Assembly: GCA_031552845.1 (NCBI GenBank)
Contig: JAVBMC010000005.1
Coordinates: forward strand, 41,719-105,718
DNA length: 64,000 nt
Reading direction: 5' to 3'
DNA from: JAVBMC01 sp031552845
GTDB lineage: Bacteria > Verrucomicrobiota > Kiritimatiellia > RFP12 > DVOR01
The notes under the pieces are model-generated. The model saw only the letters and a program-made list of their open reading frames with translations, did no database searches and was not told the origin of the DNA. The position numbers and the translations under genes were made by a program. This document shows, in pieces, positions 8,058 through 16,732 of this stretch (positions are counted from its first letter, which is position 1; every line of letters starts with the position of its first letter).

Positions 8058-8920
8058 TATTTCACCATACCGATGTTCTTCATCCAATCGATGCACTCCA
8101 TCGGCCAGTTGGCCGTGCCGGGGATAGTCTTGGCCAAGCCGACGCCGTGGTTGGCCTTTTGATAGATGTGCAGTTCGGCAGGTACTTTGTATTTGCGGCA
8201 GGCCTGATAGTAGAGGATCATGTTTTCGCAAGGGACGGCCTTGTCTTCATACGTGCCCCAGAGGAAGGTGGGCGGCGTATTAGCTGTGACACGCTTATCA
8301 ATCGAGAACTCTGCAATCTTCTCCGGCGAGGCATCTTCGCCCAACAGGTTCTTCTGCGAACCGAAGTGCGTCACGCCTTCAATGCCGAGCGCCAGCACAG
8401 GGTAGCACAGCACAGCGAAGTCCGGGCGGCTGGAGACGCGCTCAACCGGGTCTTTGGCATCGGCTTTGGCGTCAATGAACATCGTGGCTGCGCTGCCGGC
8501 CAAGTGTCCGCCCGCCGAGAAACCGAGCACGCCGATCTTTGCAGGGTCAACACCGAATTCTTTGGCGCGAGCGCGCACAGTTTGAATGGCATGGCGGGCG
8601 TCATCGAGCGGTGCGGGGTTTTGATATCCGCGCCCGTTGTGGCGATACTCCAACACAGCGCACATGATGCCCTTACTATTCAACCACGCGGCGATGTCCT
8701 TGCCTTCGTGGCCGGTTGCCAAATGGCCGTAACCACCGCCGGGGCAAACAACAATGGCAGCACCGTTGCCGTTCTCAACGGTATACAAATCCAAAGTCGG
8801 GATGTCCTTAGATTCGGTTCCCTTGGCGCCGGGTGCGCCGTCTTTCCACAGATTCTCACGCGTCATGGCAAACGTTGAACAAGCCGTCAGCGCGGCCAAG
8901 CAAAAAAGAGTCTTCGTCAT
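8057..8920 (-). CDS. Secreted alpha/beta hydrolase (acetyl-xylan esterase-like)
   Basis: 287 aa with a signal peptide (MTKTLFCLAALTACSTFA). The alpha/beta hydrolase domain shows an oxyanion-loop PGGGYGHLA (about residues 60-68), the nucleophile elbow GFSAGGHL (Ser about 135), a late Asp (about 240) and His in KANHGVGL (about 270). This layout is typical of BD-FAE/acetyl-xylan esterase-type enzymes that deacetylate polysaccharides outside the cytoplasm. ATG 8920 gives a clean signal peptide; upstream in-frame ATGs do not. The substrate is inferred, not shown. It is first in the set thiE, phosphoribosyltransferase and three unknown genes. Confidence 0.85.
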   Translation of the reverse strand: MTKTLFCLAALTACSTFAMTRENLWKDGAPGAKGTESKDIPTLDLYTVENGNGAAIVVCPGGGYGHLATGHEGKDIAAWLNSKGIMCAVLEYRHNGRGYQNPAPLDDARHAIQTVRARAKEFGVDPAKIGVLGFSAGGHLAGSAATMFIDAKADAKDPVERVSSRPDFAVLCYPVLALGIEGVTHFGSQKNLLGEDASPEKIAEFSIDKRVTANTPPTFLWGTYEDKAVPCENMILYYQACRKYKVPAELHIYQKANHGVGLAKTIPGTANWPMECIDWMKNIGMVK

Positions 8921-9000
8921 ACAGTTAATCCAAAAGAAAAGTGAACATACAAGACACCAATGGCCTGCCATGCGGCAGGCCATTGGCAGAACAAAACAAA

Positions 9001-9456
9001 CTACAGCAGTGCGGGCACGGCGTCAGCCATGTCGTCACGTTGCAGAACGATCTTGCCATCAATTGTGGCGGCTTTGCCGAGGAACTTGCCTTGGCTGTCG
9101 TAGGCAGAGATGCCCTCTTCACCCTTCACGAGGCGGAAGTCGCCCTGAGGTGTCGTGACGCGGATCGAACCGTCAGCCAGCCGTTCCATGCGGGAGTCGC
9201 CCATCGTGGTCGAAGCCACGGGATTGTCGCCTGTCCAGAACTCGATGGAGTTGAAGATAATCGCATCGCCCAGAATACAGACGCCGTACACAGGAATAAT
9301 CACGCAGACCAAAAAGACCAGTTCGTCGGTCCAGTCATCGCTTTGGCTGTTGACCCAAGTATCAATCCGCTTCGTCAAAACAAACGGTCCTTTGCAACCC
9401 ATCGTTGCGGACAACAACACCATCGCGGCCATAGCCGTAATCACCAGTTTCTTCAT
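9001..9456 (-). CDS. DUF3332-type lipoprotein
   Basis: 151 aa. A lipoprotein signal peptide ends at about Cys 21 (LLSATMGC). The region LTKRIDTWVNSQSDDWTDELVFLVCVIIPVYGVCILGDAIIFNSIEFWTG has the pattern of the DUF3332 family, a short envelope lipoprotein family of unknown function with two hydrophobic stretches. The C-terminal part (about 85-151) is small and beta-rich. A G/A-rich ribosome site lies upstream, and the gene starts 18 nt after trpB on the same strand, so they may share a transcript. Confidence 0.8.
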   Translation of the reverse strand: MKKLVITAMAAMVLLSATMGCKGPFVLTKRIDTWVNSQSDDWTDELVFLVCVIIPVYGVCILGDAIIFNSIEFWTGDNPVASTTMGDSRMERLADGSIRVTTPQGDFRLVKGEEGISAYDSQGKFLGKAATIDGKIVLQRDDMADAVPALL

Positions 9457-9474
9457 TGTCTTCCTTTCTGTTTG

Positions 9475-10686
9475 TTAGAGATAATTCTCACCTGTACCAT
9501 ACTTCTCGATGATAAAGTCGATATCCTTGTCGCCGCGCCCGCTCAGGTTGACGAGGATGGAGCTGTGCGGATTCTCCTTGGCATACTTCATGGCAAACGC
9601 CACGGCGTGGGAGCTTTCGAGTGCCGGAATGATGCCCTCCTTGCGGCAAAGAGTATAGAACGCCTTGAGGCAGTCTTCGTCGCCGATGGCGGTATAATTG
9701 ACGCGCCCCATATCCTTCAACATGCAATGCTCCGGGCCGGAACCGGGATAGTCCAATCCGCTGGCAATCGAATACACCGGCGCAGGTTGGCCATCCGCTG
9801 TTTGCAATAAATAGCTGTTGAATCCATGCAGGATGCCCGGCTTGCCGTATGTCAGCGATGCGGCATGGTCGCCCAGTTTAGTGCCGCGCCCCAGCGGTTC
9901 GACACCATACAACGCGGTCTCCATATCATCCAAGAACGCAGTGAACATGCCGATGGAGTTACTGCCGCCGCCCACGCAGGCGGTCACGGCATCGGGTAGC
10001 TCGCCCGTCATTTCGACAAACTGCTCGCGGGCTTCAATGCCGACGCAACGCTGGAAGTCGCGCACCATCAGCGGGAACGGATGCGGTCCCACAACCGAAC
10101 CAATGCAATAGATGGTATTGACGGGGTCTTTCAGATAAGCTTCAAAGGCCGAATCCACGGCTTCTTTCAACGTCTTGAGTCCGAACGAAACCGGCACGAC
10201 CTTGGCACCCAACAGCTTCATCCGCACCACGTTCGGGTGTTCCTTGGCGATGTCCACCTCGCCCATGTGAATCTCGCACTCGAGGCCGAAATAGGCCGCG
10301 GCCGTTGCCAAGGCCACGCCATGCTGTCCGGCGCCGGTCTCAGCGATGAGCTTCTTCTTGCCCATGTACTTGGCCAACAGCGCCTCGCCCATGCAATGGT
10401 TCAGTTTGTGCGCGCCGCTGTGGTTCAAATCCTCGCGCTTGAGATAAATCCGTCCGCCGCAGTCGCGTGACAGCCGCCCGCAGTAGTAAACAGGCGTCGG
10501 GCGTCCTTGAAAATGTTTGCGGATGCTGCGCAGTTCCGAAATGAAATCGTGCGATTTGCTAATGGTATGGTAGGCCTCGTTAATCTTCTTCATCTCGGCC
10601 TGCAAAATCTCCGGCACATACATGCCACCGTAGGCGCCAAAAAAACCTTCGTCGTTCGGATACTTCTTAAAATATGCTTCGCTCAT
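9475..10686 (-). CDS. trpB: Tryptophan synthase beta chain
   Basis: 403-aa PLP enzyme that condenses indole with serine. The PLP lysine sits in [15 protein letters not shown] (Lys 94), with [10 protein letters not shown] as the phosphate-binding loop (about 237-246) and the usual LKREDLNH segment. Length and N-terminus ([11 protein letters not shown]) are those of the TrpB1 type that pairs with TrpA. No trpA or other trp gene is adjacent, so it is detached from the usual trp operon. It is transcribed divergently from pdxB across a 160-nt gap containing a clear pdxB promoter. Confidence 0.95.
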   Translation of the reverse strand: MSEAYFKKYPNDEGFFGAYGGMYVPEILQAEMKKINEAYHTISKSHDFISELRSIRKHFQGRPTPVYYCGRLSRDCGGRIYLKREDLNHSGAHKLNHCMGEALLAKYMGKKKLIAETGAGQHGVALATAAAYFGLECEIHMGEVDIAKEHPNVVRMKLLGAKVVPVSFGLKTLKEAVDSAFEAYLKDPVNTIYCIGSVVGPHPFPLMVRDFQRCVGIEAREQFVEMTGELPDAVTACVGGGSNSIGMFTAFLDDMETALYGVEPLGRGTKLGDHAASLTYGKPGILHGFNSYLLQTADGQPAPVYSIASGLDYPGSGPEHCMLKDMGRVNYTAIGDEDCLKAFYTLCRKEGIIPALESSHAVAFAMKYAKENPHSSILVNLSGRGDKDIDFIIEKYGTGENYL

Positions 10687-10800
10687 AATACCTCTAATTG
10701 GTCAAATAACAACGTCGGGAAGAAGTATAACTGTTTCTATATACCATTGCAAGACTAAACAGCCGACCGATAGACATCCTAAAACCGCACCCATCCCCTG

Positions 10801-10829
10801 TTGCCTTTGCAAATGCGTTCTGATATAAT
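10801..10829 (+). promoter_or_regulatory. Sigma70-type promoter of pdxB
   Basis: TTGCCT (10801-10806) and TATAAT (10824-10829) are separated by 17 nt. A start of transcription near 10836 leaves a short leader carrying AAAGGAGGTGCC directly before ATG 10849. Confidence 0.8.
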
Positions 10830-10848
10830 ACTCCGCAAAGGAGGTGCC

Positions 10849-12006
10849 ATGAAAATCGTTTGCGACAAAAATGTGGTATTAGGGGGCGAGGCATTTGCAG
10901 GACTCGGTGATGTTTCAATTCTCAACGGGCGTACGCTGCGTGCCGAGGATGTGAAGGATGCCGATATTCTGATCGTCCGTTCGACAACGAAGGTGAACGC
11001 CGCTTTATTGAATGGCAGCCAAGTCCGCTTTTGCGGATCGGCAGTCATCGGCACCGACCACTTGGACATCCCCTACCTTGAAGGACACCACATTGCCTGG
11101 GCATCTGCCCCCGGCTGTAACGCCGAAAGCGTCGCCAACTATTTCACCGCCGCTCTGCTGCAAACCGGCATTCCGCTGGCAGGCAAGACTGTCGGCATCA
11201 TCGGTGTGGGGCACGTCGGCAAACGCATCGCCGCCAAAGCCGAAGCACTCGGCCTGCGGGTCATCTGCAACGACCCTCCGCGCACCGCCATTGCCTCCGA
11301 TACCGAGGCGCAGTGTTTTATTCCTTTAGAAGAGCTGCTCAAGCAAGCTGACATTGTCACCGTGCACACTCCGCTGACAGCCGACGGGCCCTACCCGACT
11401 CATCACCTCATTAACGCTGAAACACTCGCGCTGATGAAACCGGGCGCAGTGTTCATCAATGCCGCCCGCGGGGCGATTGTGGATACGCCCGCCCTGCTCG
11501 ATGCCCTCAAGGCGCATCGCATCGAACACGCCATCATCGACTGTTGGGAAGATGAACCGCTCTACTCTGTCGAGCTCCTGCACAGAGCACACATCGCTAC
11601 GCCCCACATCGCAGGACATTCTTACGAAGGTAAAGTCAACGGCACCAAACAAGTTTACCTCGCCGCCTGCGAACACTTCGGCATGATGCCGGACTATCCT
11701 TTTGACCTGCCGGAGCCGCCCGTGCCGCGCGTGGAGGTTGACGCACTCAACCGCCCCGACGAAGAGGTCCTGCGGGAAATCGTACTCACCGTCTATAATA
11801 TTATTGAAGATGATCAAACCATGCGGGCAGGTTGTACCGATGACCACACAACCCGCCGCCAGGCGTTCGACTATCAACGGAGCAGCTATCCTATCCGCCG
11901 CGAGTTCGCCTCTACGGAGGTTGCGCTCTACAACTCCTCCGATACGCTGCGCAAGACCGTGGCTGGATTGGGCTTCAAGCTCGCGCCGGAGCCGGTCATC
12001 CTATGA
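10849..12006 (+). CDS. pdxB: 4-phosphoerythronate dehydrogenase
   Basis: 385-aa NAD-dependent enzyme that oxidises 4-phosphoerythronate in the DXP-dependent pyridoxal phosphate pathway. The family pattern is clear: VRSTTKVN, GTDHLD, ASAPGCNAESV, a Rossmann motif GVGHVG, catalytic Arg in NAARGAIVD, and TPHIAGHSYEGK with the catalytic His. A PdxB-type C-terminal dimerisation domain completes it. ATG 10849 has a near-perfect ribosome site (AAAGGAGG) and lies just after the promoter, so the longer frame from 10801 is rejected. The stop overlaps the next gene (ATGA). Confidence 0.93.
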   Translation: MKIVCDKNVVLGGEAFAGLGDVSILNGRTLRAEDVKDADILIVRSTTKVNAALLNGSQVRFCGSAVIGTDHLDIPYLEGHHIAWASAPGCNAESVANYFTAALLQTGIPLAGKTVGIIGVGHVGKRIAAKAEALGLRVICNDPPRTAIASDTEAQCFIPLEELLKQADIVTVHTPLTADGPYPTHHLINAETLALMKPGAVFINAARGAIVDTPALLDALKAHRIEHAIIDCWEDEPLYSVELLHRAHIATPHIAGHSYEGKVNGTKQVYLAACEHFGMMPDYPFDLPEPPVPRVEVDALNRPDEEVLREIVLTVYNIIEDDQTMRAGCTDDHTTRRQAFDYQRSSYPIRREFASTEVALYNSSDTLRKTVAGLGFKLAPEPVIL

Positions 12007-13238
12007 TGCAGCCGGTTGAAATCTTAGCGCCTGCAGGCGATTGGATCTGCCTGCAGGCCGCACTGGATGCCGGTGCTGATGCCGTTTACCTGGGACTTGA
12101 CTGTTTTAGCATGCGGCAGATGGCGGTCAAGACGTTTACGTTGGATAATCTCCCCGAAGCCTCCGCGCGTTGCCGTGAACGCGGAGCCAAACTCTACCTG
12201 ACGCTCAACACGCTGGTCTTTGAAGAGGAGCTTGAAACGCTCGACCGCATCGTGCAGCGGATAAAGCCTCACATCGATGCAGCGATTGTCGCCGATTGGG
12301 CTGTTGTTGAAGCCTGCCGCAAGCACGGCGTTTCTTTTCATATTTCGACACAGATGTCGTGCTCCAATTCGCAAAGCGCCAAGTTCCTCACCGCGCAAGG
12401 CGCCTCGCGGATTGTGCTGGCGCGTGAATGCACGCTACGGGAGCTCGAGCTGATTGCAAAACACACACAGACTGAGCTGGAAGTCTTCGTGCATGGCGCC
12501 ATCTGCACCGCCGTCTCCGGACGCTGCCTCCTCTCGCACGATGCTTACGGCTATTCCAGCAACCGCGGCGAATGCCTCCAGCCCTGCCGCCGCGAGTATG
12601 TCATCCACGAAGTCCGCGAAGGTGAAGATGCCGATGCAGAGTTCCGCGTAGGACAAGGCTACGTGCTCTCCGCACGCGACCTCTGCTCACTGCCATTCCT
12701 TGACCGCATCATCGCCGCCGGTGCGCGCTCGCTCAAAATCGAAGGCCGCGCTCGTAATGCCGACTACGTTAAAACCGTTGTGTCGGCCTACCGCGAAGGA
12801 CGCGATGCCGTACTGGCAGGCGCCTTCACGCCAGAGCTGGCGGAGGCGTTGGTTCAGCGGTGCGAAAAAGTTTATCACCGTCCCTTCGGTAAGGGGTTGT
12901 ATCACGGACGCCCCGGCGTGGCGCAGTTCACGCAGGACGATCAGAACGAAGCCCAAGAGAAGAAAAAGCACTTGGGCGTTGTTGTCAACTACTTTGCCAA
13001 AGCGCGTGTCATGCACGTGGCGATTCAAGACAACAGCGTGTCGGTCGGCGACCGCTTGGCGGTTCACGGAAACAAAACCGGCGTGGTGTATCTCACGGCG
13101 GAGTCGTTGCGGCGCGAGGACGATACACTGTCTCGTGCGGACAAAGGAGAGTGGTGCACCATCCCCTGCCCCGAGCCCGTCCGTGAGGGTGATAAGGTTT
13201 TTCTGGTTGTAGATGCCGATGCTTACGCGAAAGGTTAA
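12003..13238 (+). CDS. U32-family peptidase-like protein (TrhP/RlhA type)
   Basis: 411 aa. The U32 signature is present: EVFVHGAICTAVSGRCLL (about 160-177) followed by NRGECLQPCRREY with its conserved cysteines. The N-terminus begins with the typical VEILAPAGD. Bacterial members such as TrhP (YegQ) and RlhA are RNA hydroxylation factors, so tRNA or rRNA modification is more likely than proteolysis, though the exact subgroup is not certain. The ATG overlaps the pdxB stop by 4 nt, and the next gene follows after 2 nt, so the three genes form a tight operon. Confidence 0.88.
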   Translation: MMQPVEILAPAGDWICLQAALDAGADAVYLGLDCFSMRQMAVKTFTLDNLPEASARCRERGAKLYLTLNTLVFEEELETLDRIVQRIKPHIDAAIVADWAVVEACRKHGVSFHISTQMSCSNSQSAKFLTAQGASRIVLARECTLRELELIAKHTQTELEVFVHGAICTAVSGRCLLSHDAYGYSSNRGECLQPCRREYVIHEVREGEDADAEFRVGQGYVLSARDLCSLPFLDRIIAAGARSLKIEGRARNADYVKTVVSAYREGRDAVLAGAFTPELAEALVQRCEKVYHRPFGKGLYHGRPGVAQFTQDDQNEAQEKKKHLGVVVNYFAKARVMHVAIQDNSVSVGDRLAVHGNKTGVVYLTAESLRREDDTLSRADKGEWCTIPCPEPVREGDKVFLVVDADAYAKG

Positions 13239-13240
13239 AC

Positions 13241-14527
13241 ATGAACACACGCAAAGTACTCGTATTCCCCTGCGGTTCGGAAATTGCTCTTGAAGTGCAT
13301 CGCGCGTTATGTTATGCCAAAGAGGTCGACCTCTGGGGTGCAGGCAGCCGCCCTGATCATGGTGAGTTGACCTATGCTAATTACATTGCAGGCGTGCCCT
13401 TCTATGATGATCCGGACTTTCTCGATAAGCTCAACGACGTCATCCAGAACTATGGATTCGACTACGTGATTCCAGCTTACGACCCTGTCATACGCATCTT
13501 GTCCGAAGCCGCGGAAGCCGGCAAGCTGCGTTGCAAATTGCTCGGCGCACGGGCTGAGTGCGTGCGCATCTGCTCCTCGAAACGTACCACGCATGTACAG
13601 CTGTCCGGCGCGGTGCCACTGCCTCACCTTTACCGCACGTTGAACGATGTGGCGCACTATCCCGTATTCCTCAAGCCGGAGTTCGGCAGCGGTTCCAAAG
13701 GTGCCGTGAAGGCTGACACGCGTGAGGAAGCCGAGTTTTACTTGGCGCGCGACCGCAGCTTACTGATCTTTGAGTATCTGCCGGGAACGGAATATACCGT
13801 GGACTGTTACACCAGTGCACAGGGCGAACTGCTGTTCTGTGGCGCGCGCGAACGTGCGCGGATTATGAATGGCATTGCCGTGCGTACATTCCCGGTCTCT
13901 GATGGACGCCTTGAAGAAATGGCGAATGCAATCAACGAGCGGATTCCATTCAATGGCGTTTGGTTCTTCCAAGTCAAGACCGACGCAGGCGGCGAACTGC
14001 AGTTGATGGAAGTCGGTCCCCGCATTGCCGGGGCGATGGGACTGCATCGGGCAATGGGCGTGAACTTTCCACTGATGATGTTGTACGAAGCAGAGGGCTA
14101 TGAAGTTGCCAAGCCGCTGCTCAACAACTATCCGATCATCGCCGACCGTGCGCTCGCGGCGCGATTTAATCTGGAGCTTGATTACAATGTTGTCTATGTG
14201 GATCTGGACGACTGCCTGATTATCCGCGGGCAGGTCAATACGCAGCTGGTGCAGTTTCTCTACCAATGCATCAACGAAGGTAAGCGTCTGGTTCTGCTGA
14301 CACGCCATGCAATTGATCCGCATCAAACACTACAGCAATACCGCTTGCAGCAAACGTTCAACGAGGTGATTCACATCACCGACCCGGCCATGCACAAGTC
14401 AGACTACATTACACGCAAAGACGCCATCTTCATTGACGACTCTTTCGGCGAGCGGGCCGAGGTTGCTCAACGTTGCGGCATCCCTGTCTTCGCGCCCGAC
14501 ATGGTCGAAGCGCTTCTTCACAGTTAG
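13241..14527 (+). CDS. ATP-grasp ligase fused to a HAD-like domain
   Basis: 428 aa. The N-terminal region (about 1-300) is an ATP-grasp ligase related to carbamoyl-phosphate-synthase-type and PylC-type proteins: FLKPEFGSGSKGAVK (about 143-157) is the ATP loop, IFEYLPGTEYTVD the central strand, and LMEVGPRIAGAMG (about 255-267) the metal-binding segment. The C-terminus (about 317-428) has all four HAD motifs: DLDDC (Asp 321, 323), LLTRH (Thr 354), KSDY (Lys 386) and FIDDS (399-400). One polypeptide therefore joins a carboxylate-amine ligase and a phosphatase-like domain. The substrate is unknown. It is last in the pdxB operon and is followed by a terminator hairpin. Confidence 0.85.
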   Translation: MNTRKVLVFPCGSEIALEVHRALCYAKEVDLWGAGSRPDHGELTYANYIAGVPFYDDPDFLDKLNDVIQNYGFDYVIPAYDPVIRILSEAAEAGKLRCKLLGARAECVRICSSKRTTHVQLSGAVPLPHLYRTLNDVAHYPVFLKPEFGSGSKGAVKADTREEAEFYLARDRSLLIFEYLPGTEYTVDCYTSAQGELLFCGARERARIMNGIAVRTFPVSDGRLEEMANAINERIPFNGVWFFQVKTDAGGELQLMEVGPRIAGAMGLHRAMGVNFPLMMLYEAEGYEVAKPLLNNYPIIADRALAARFNLELDYNVVYVDLDDCLIIRGQVNTQLVQFLYQCINEGKRLVLLTRHAIDPHQTLQQYRLQQTFNEVIHITDPAMHKSDYITRKDAIFIDDSFGERAEVAQRCGIPVFAPDMVEALLHS

Positions 14528-14540
14528 CCATGCGGGCATA

Positions 14541-14590
14541 AAAAAACCGCCGCAGTCATGCGACGGTTCAGTTAGTCAGTCCTCACTGAC
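14541..14590 (-). terminator. Terminator of the rubrerythrin gene (possibly bidirectional)
   Basis: A stem AACCGCCGC / GCGACGGTT (14545-14568) is followed on the minus strand by seven T residues, a good intrinsic terminator for the gene ending at 14594. A second small hairpin, GTCAGT-CCTC-ACTGAC, lies at 14575-14590. The pair sits between convergent genes and may stop both. Confidence 0.85.
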
Positions 14591-14593
14591 GGC

Positions 14594-15139
14594 TTATTTA
14601 AAGTAGCGGGCCAGCAACCCCGTAAAGATGGCGCCGTGACGGGCCTCATCCTTGCACATCTCATGGATGGCATCATGGATCGAGTCCAAGTTCAGCTCCT
14701 TCGCGCGAACGGCCAGCTGCTTCTTGTTCTCGCAAGCAAAACGCTCGCCCTCGACACGCTTTTGCAGATTGTTCTTAGTAGACGCCTCAACGCCCTCGCC
14801 CAACAACTCCGCCAAGCGTGCGGCATGTGCGGCCTCCTCCTGGGCAACCTGCCTGAGAGCGGCAGCGACCTCGGGATAACCCTCGCGCTCAGCCTGACGC
14901 GCCATCGCTAGATGCGTAGCAACCTCGGAACACTCGCCCAAATAATGCGCGCGCAAACCATCGACAACAGTCGCATCACACCCCTGCGCAATACCCACGC
15001 GATGCTCATCCGCCCAGCCGGCAGCCATATTCGTCCGATCCCCGAACTTAGAAGACGGCGCCTTACATTGCGGACAAACCTCCGGCGGCGTCTCACCGTA
15101 GTGGACAAAACCGCAAATCGTACAAACCCATTTTCTCAT
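14594..15139 (-). CDS. Rubredoxin-rubrerythrin (reverse rubrerythrin type)
   Basis: 181 aa. The N-terminal rubredoxin-like zinc/iron site has CTICG (about residues 6-10) and CPQC (about 22-25). A diiron four-helix domain follows, with EXXH pairs: ECSEVATH (about 69-76), EEAAH (about 101-105), EGERFACEN and EARHG (about 168). Having the rubredoxin part first is the reverse of classical rubrerythrin and is typical of NADH peroxidases that remove hydrogen peroxide in anaerobes. This suggests an anaerobic or microaerophilic lifestyle. It stands alone on the minus strand and ends at a clear terminator. Confidence 0.92.
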   Translation of the reverse strand: MRKWVCTICGFVHYGETPPEVCPQCKAPSSKFGDRTNMAAGWADEHRVGIAQGCDATVVDGLRAHYLGECSEVATHLAMARQAEREGYPEVAAALRQVAQEEAAHAARLAELLGEGVEASTKNNLQKRVEGERFACENKKQLAVRAKELNLDSIHDAIHEMCKDEARHGAIFTGLLARYFK

Positions 15140-15634
15140 ATCTCACACTCCTCACAAATACCCCAGCAGGCTATCTTATATACCGCCGTGCGGTACAATT
15201 TAACACAAACCTAACCGAATGTAAAGCAAACAGCCACTAAAAGCCCCCATATTTTCTCACCCCGCCCTCACGATGCCCATAATATCTACCGTGTAGGGTA
15301 GCAAGTCTCTAATATTAAGATGATTTTTCACCTTCCAATCTAATATACTCACACCTTTCTTGCAGTTTTTTATGTCATTTGCGATGGGCGCCTATTTCTC
15401 CCAAAACAGAAACGATACTCATATGAGTACCGTTTTGTTACACATATGAGTACCGCTTCGTGACTGCTACCAGTCATACATCCGTACTCATATGAGTACC
15501 GACCCGTTACTCATATCAGTATCATACCACGACTGGTAGCAGTCACAAATCAAAACGGATAGCGATAGTGCTATCAACAGATTCCACCCCACAATCCAGC
15601 ACTCTGCAGACTCCTTAATATAAGGGCTTTACTC
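15140..15634. other. Long intergenic region upstream of argF
   Basis: 495 nt between the divergent rubrerythrin and argF genes, with no credible reading frame. It is AT-richer than its surroundings. The only ordered content is the palindrome cluster at 15416-15546 (separate entry) and a small dyad GATAGCGATAGTGCTATC at about 15559-15576, close to the argF promoter. Confidence 0.7.
15416..15546. repeat. Cluster of four palindromes with a 16-bp inverted repeat
   Basis: Four copies of the palindrome TACTCATATGAGTA lie at 15416-15429 (exact), 15439-15452 (one change), 15485-15498 (exact) and 15508-15521 (one change). Three are followed by CCG. A perfect 16-bp inverted repeat, GTGACTGCTACCAGTC (15460-15475) and its complement (15531-15546), encloses the last two. 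The arrangement could be operators for a dimeric regulator, a cruciform, or part of a small mobile element. It lies about 100 nt upstream of the argF promoter. Confidence 0.8.
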
Positions 15635-15663
15635 TTGATTTCAGCGGGATATTGGGGTATAAT
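15635..15663 (+). promoter_or_regulatory. Sigma70-type promoter of argF
   Basis: TTGATT (15635-15640) and TATAAT (15658-15663) are 17 nt apart. Transcription should begin near 15670, which rules out the in-frame start at 15635 for argF. Confidence 0.85.
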
Positions 15664-15712
15664 CCCGCCACTGCCTTTGGAATGGTTGCAGAGGCTCGAA
15701 AGGATGCTGAAT

Positions 15713-16711
15713 ATGTTGACTTGGATGCCGGCGTTACGGGGACGTTCCCTGTTGACTTTGATGGATTTGACCGACGAGGAAATGCTGGATATCCTGCGCC
15801 TCTCGATTGAGCTCAAAGCCCGCCGCAAAGCCGGTATCCGCGGCGAGCTGCTCAAGCAAAAGCAAATCGCCCTCATCTTCGAGAAGTCTTCCACCCGTAC
15901 CCGCAACTCCGCCTCCATCGCCGTACGCGACGAGAGCGGCCACGCTGAGTACCTCACCCAGCACGACATTCACCTCGGCACCAAAGAATCCGTTGCCGAC
16001 ACCGCACGCGTGCTAGGCCGCCTCTTTGACGGCATCTTGTTCCGCGGATTCTCACACAAGATTGTCGAGGAGCTGGTAAAGTACGCAGGCGTGCCCGTTT
16101 GGAACGGCCTGACTGACGACTACCACCCCACGCAAGTCCTCGCCGACCTGATGACGCTGCAGGAAAACTTCGGCCGCCTCAAAGGCCTCAAGCTCGCCTA
16201 CGTCGGCGATGGCCGCAACAACGTCGCTAACTCACTTATGATCGGTTGCGCAAAAGCCGGTGTCAACTTCGTCAACTGCACGCCTGCCGAGCTGATGCCA
16301 AATCCGGCATTGGTGAAGAAGCTGACCGAAGTCGCCGCGCGTAACGGCGCCACTATCGAAATCACCACCGACCCTCAAGCCGGCGTCAGAGGCGCCAACG
16401 CCATCTACACCGACGTTTGGGTCTCCATGGGTGAAGAAGCCCACCGCGCCGCACGCCTCAAGCTCCTTGCACCCTACCAAGTCAATGCGGAGTTGATGAA
16501 AGCCACCGGCAACCTCGGTGGCGAGCTCATCTTCCTCCACTGCTTGCCTGCTTTCCATAACCACGACACCCTCGCCTCGAAAGACACCGGCGCACAGGAA
16601 GTCACCGACGAAGTCTTCGAAGCGCCCTACTCTAAGGTGTTCGACGAAGCCGAGAACCGGATGCACACCATCAAAGCTTTGTACGTGTCTGCCTTGGCCG
16701 AGTGCGATTAA
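15713..16711 (+). CDS. argF: Ornithine carbamoyltransferase
   Basis: 332-aa arginine biosynthesis enzyme that makes citrulline from ornithine and carbamoyl phosphate. The carbamoyl-phosphate motif STRTR is at residues 60-64, HPTQ at 138-141, and the ornithine-side HCLPAFH at 276-282, with MHTIKAL near the end. ATG 15713 (MLTWMPALRG) follows AGGATG at good spacing. ATG 15704 is the alternative; earlier starts lie inside the promoter. It is followed 21 nt later by a second carbamoyltransferase, so both users of carbamoyl phosphate are probably co-transcribed. Confidence 0.94.
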   Translation: MLTWMPALRGRSLLTLMDLTDEEMLDILRLSIELKARRKAGIRGELLKQKQIALIFEKSSTRTRNSASIAVRDESGHAEYLTQHDIHLGTKESVADTARVLGRLFDGILFRGFSHKIVEELVKYAGVPVWNGLTDDYHPTQVLADLMTLQENFGRLKGLKLAYVGDGRNNVANSLMIGCAKAGVNFVNCTPAELMPNPALVKKLTEVAARNGATIEITTDPQAGVRGANAIYTDVWVSMGEEAHRAARLKLLAPYQVNAELMKATGNLGGELIFLHCLPAFHNHDTLASKDTGAQEVTDEVFEAPYSKVFDEAENRMHTIKALYVSALAECD

Positions 16712-16732
16712 TTTATTCACGGAGTTCAACCC

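Noticed and set aside
15635..15712. Upstream in-frame start for argF
   Set aside because: It begins inside the promoter -35 element, so it cannot be translated from that transcript.
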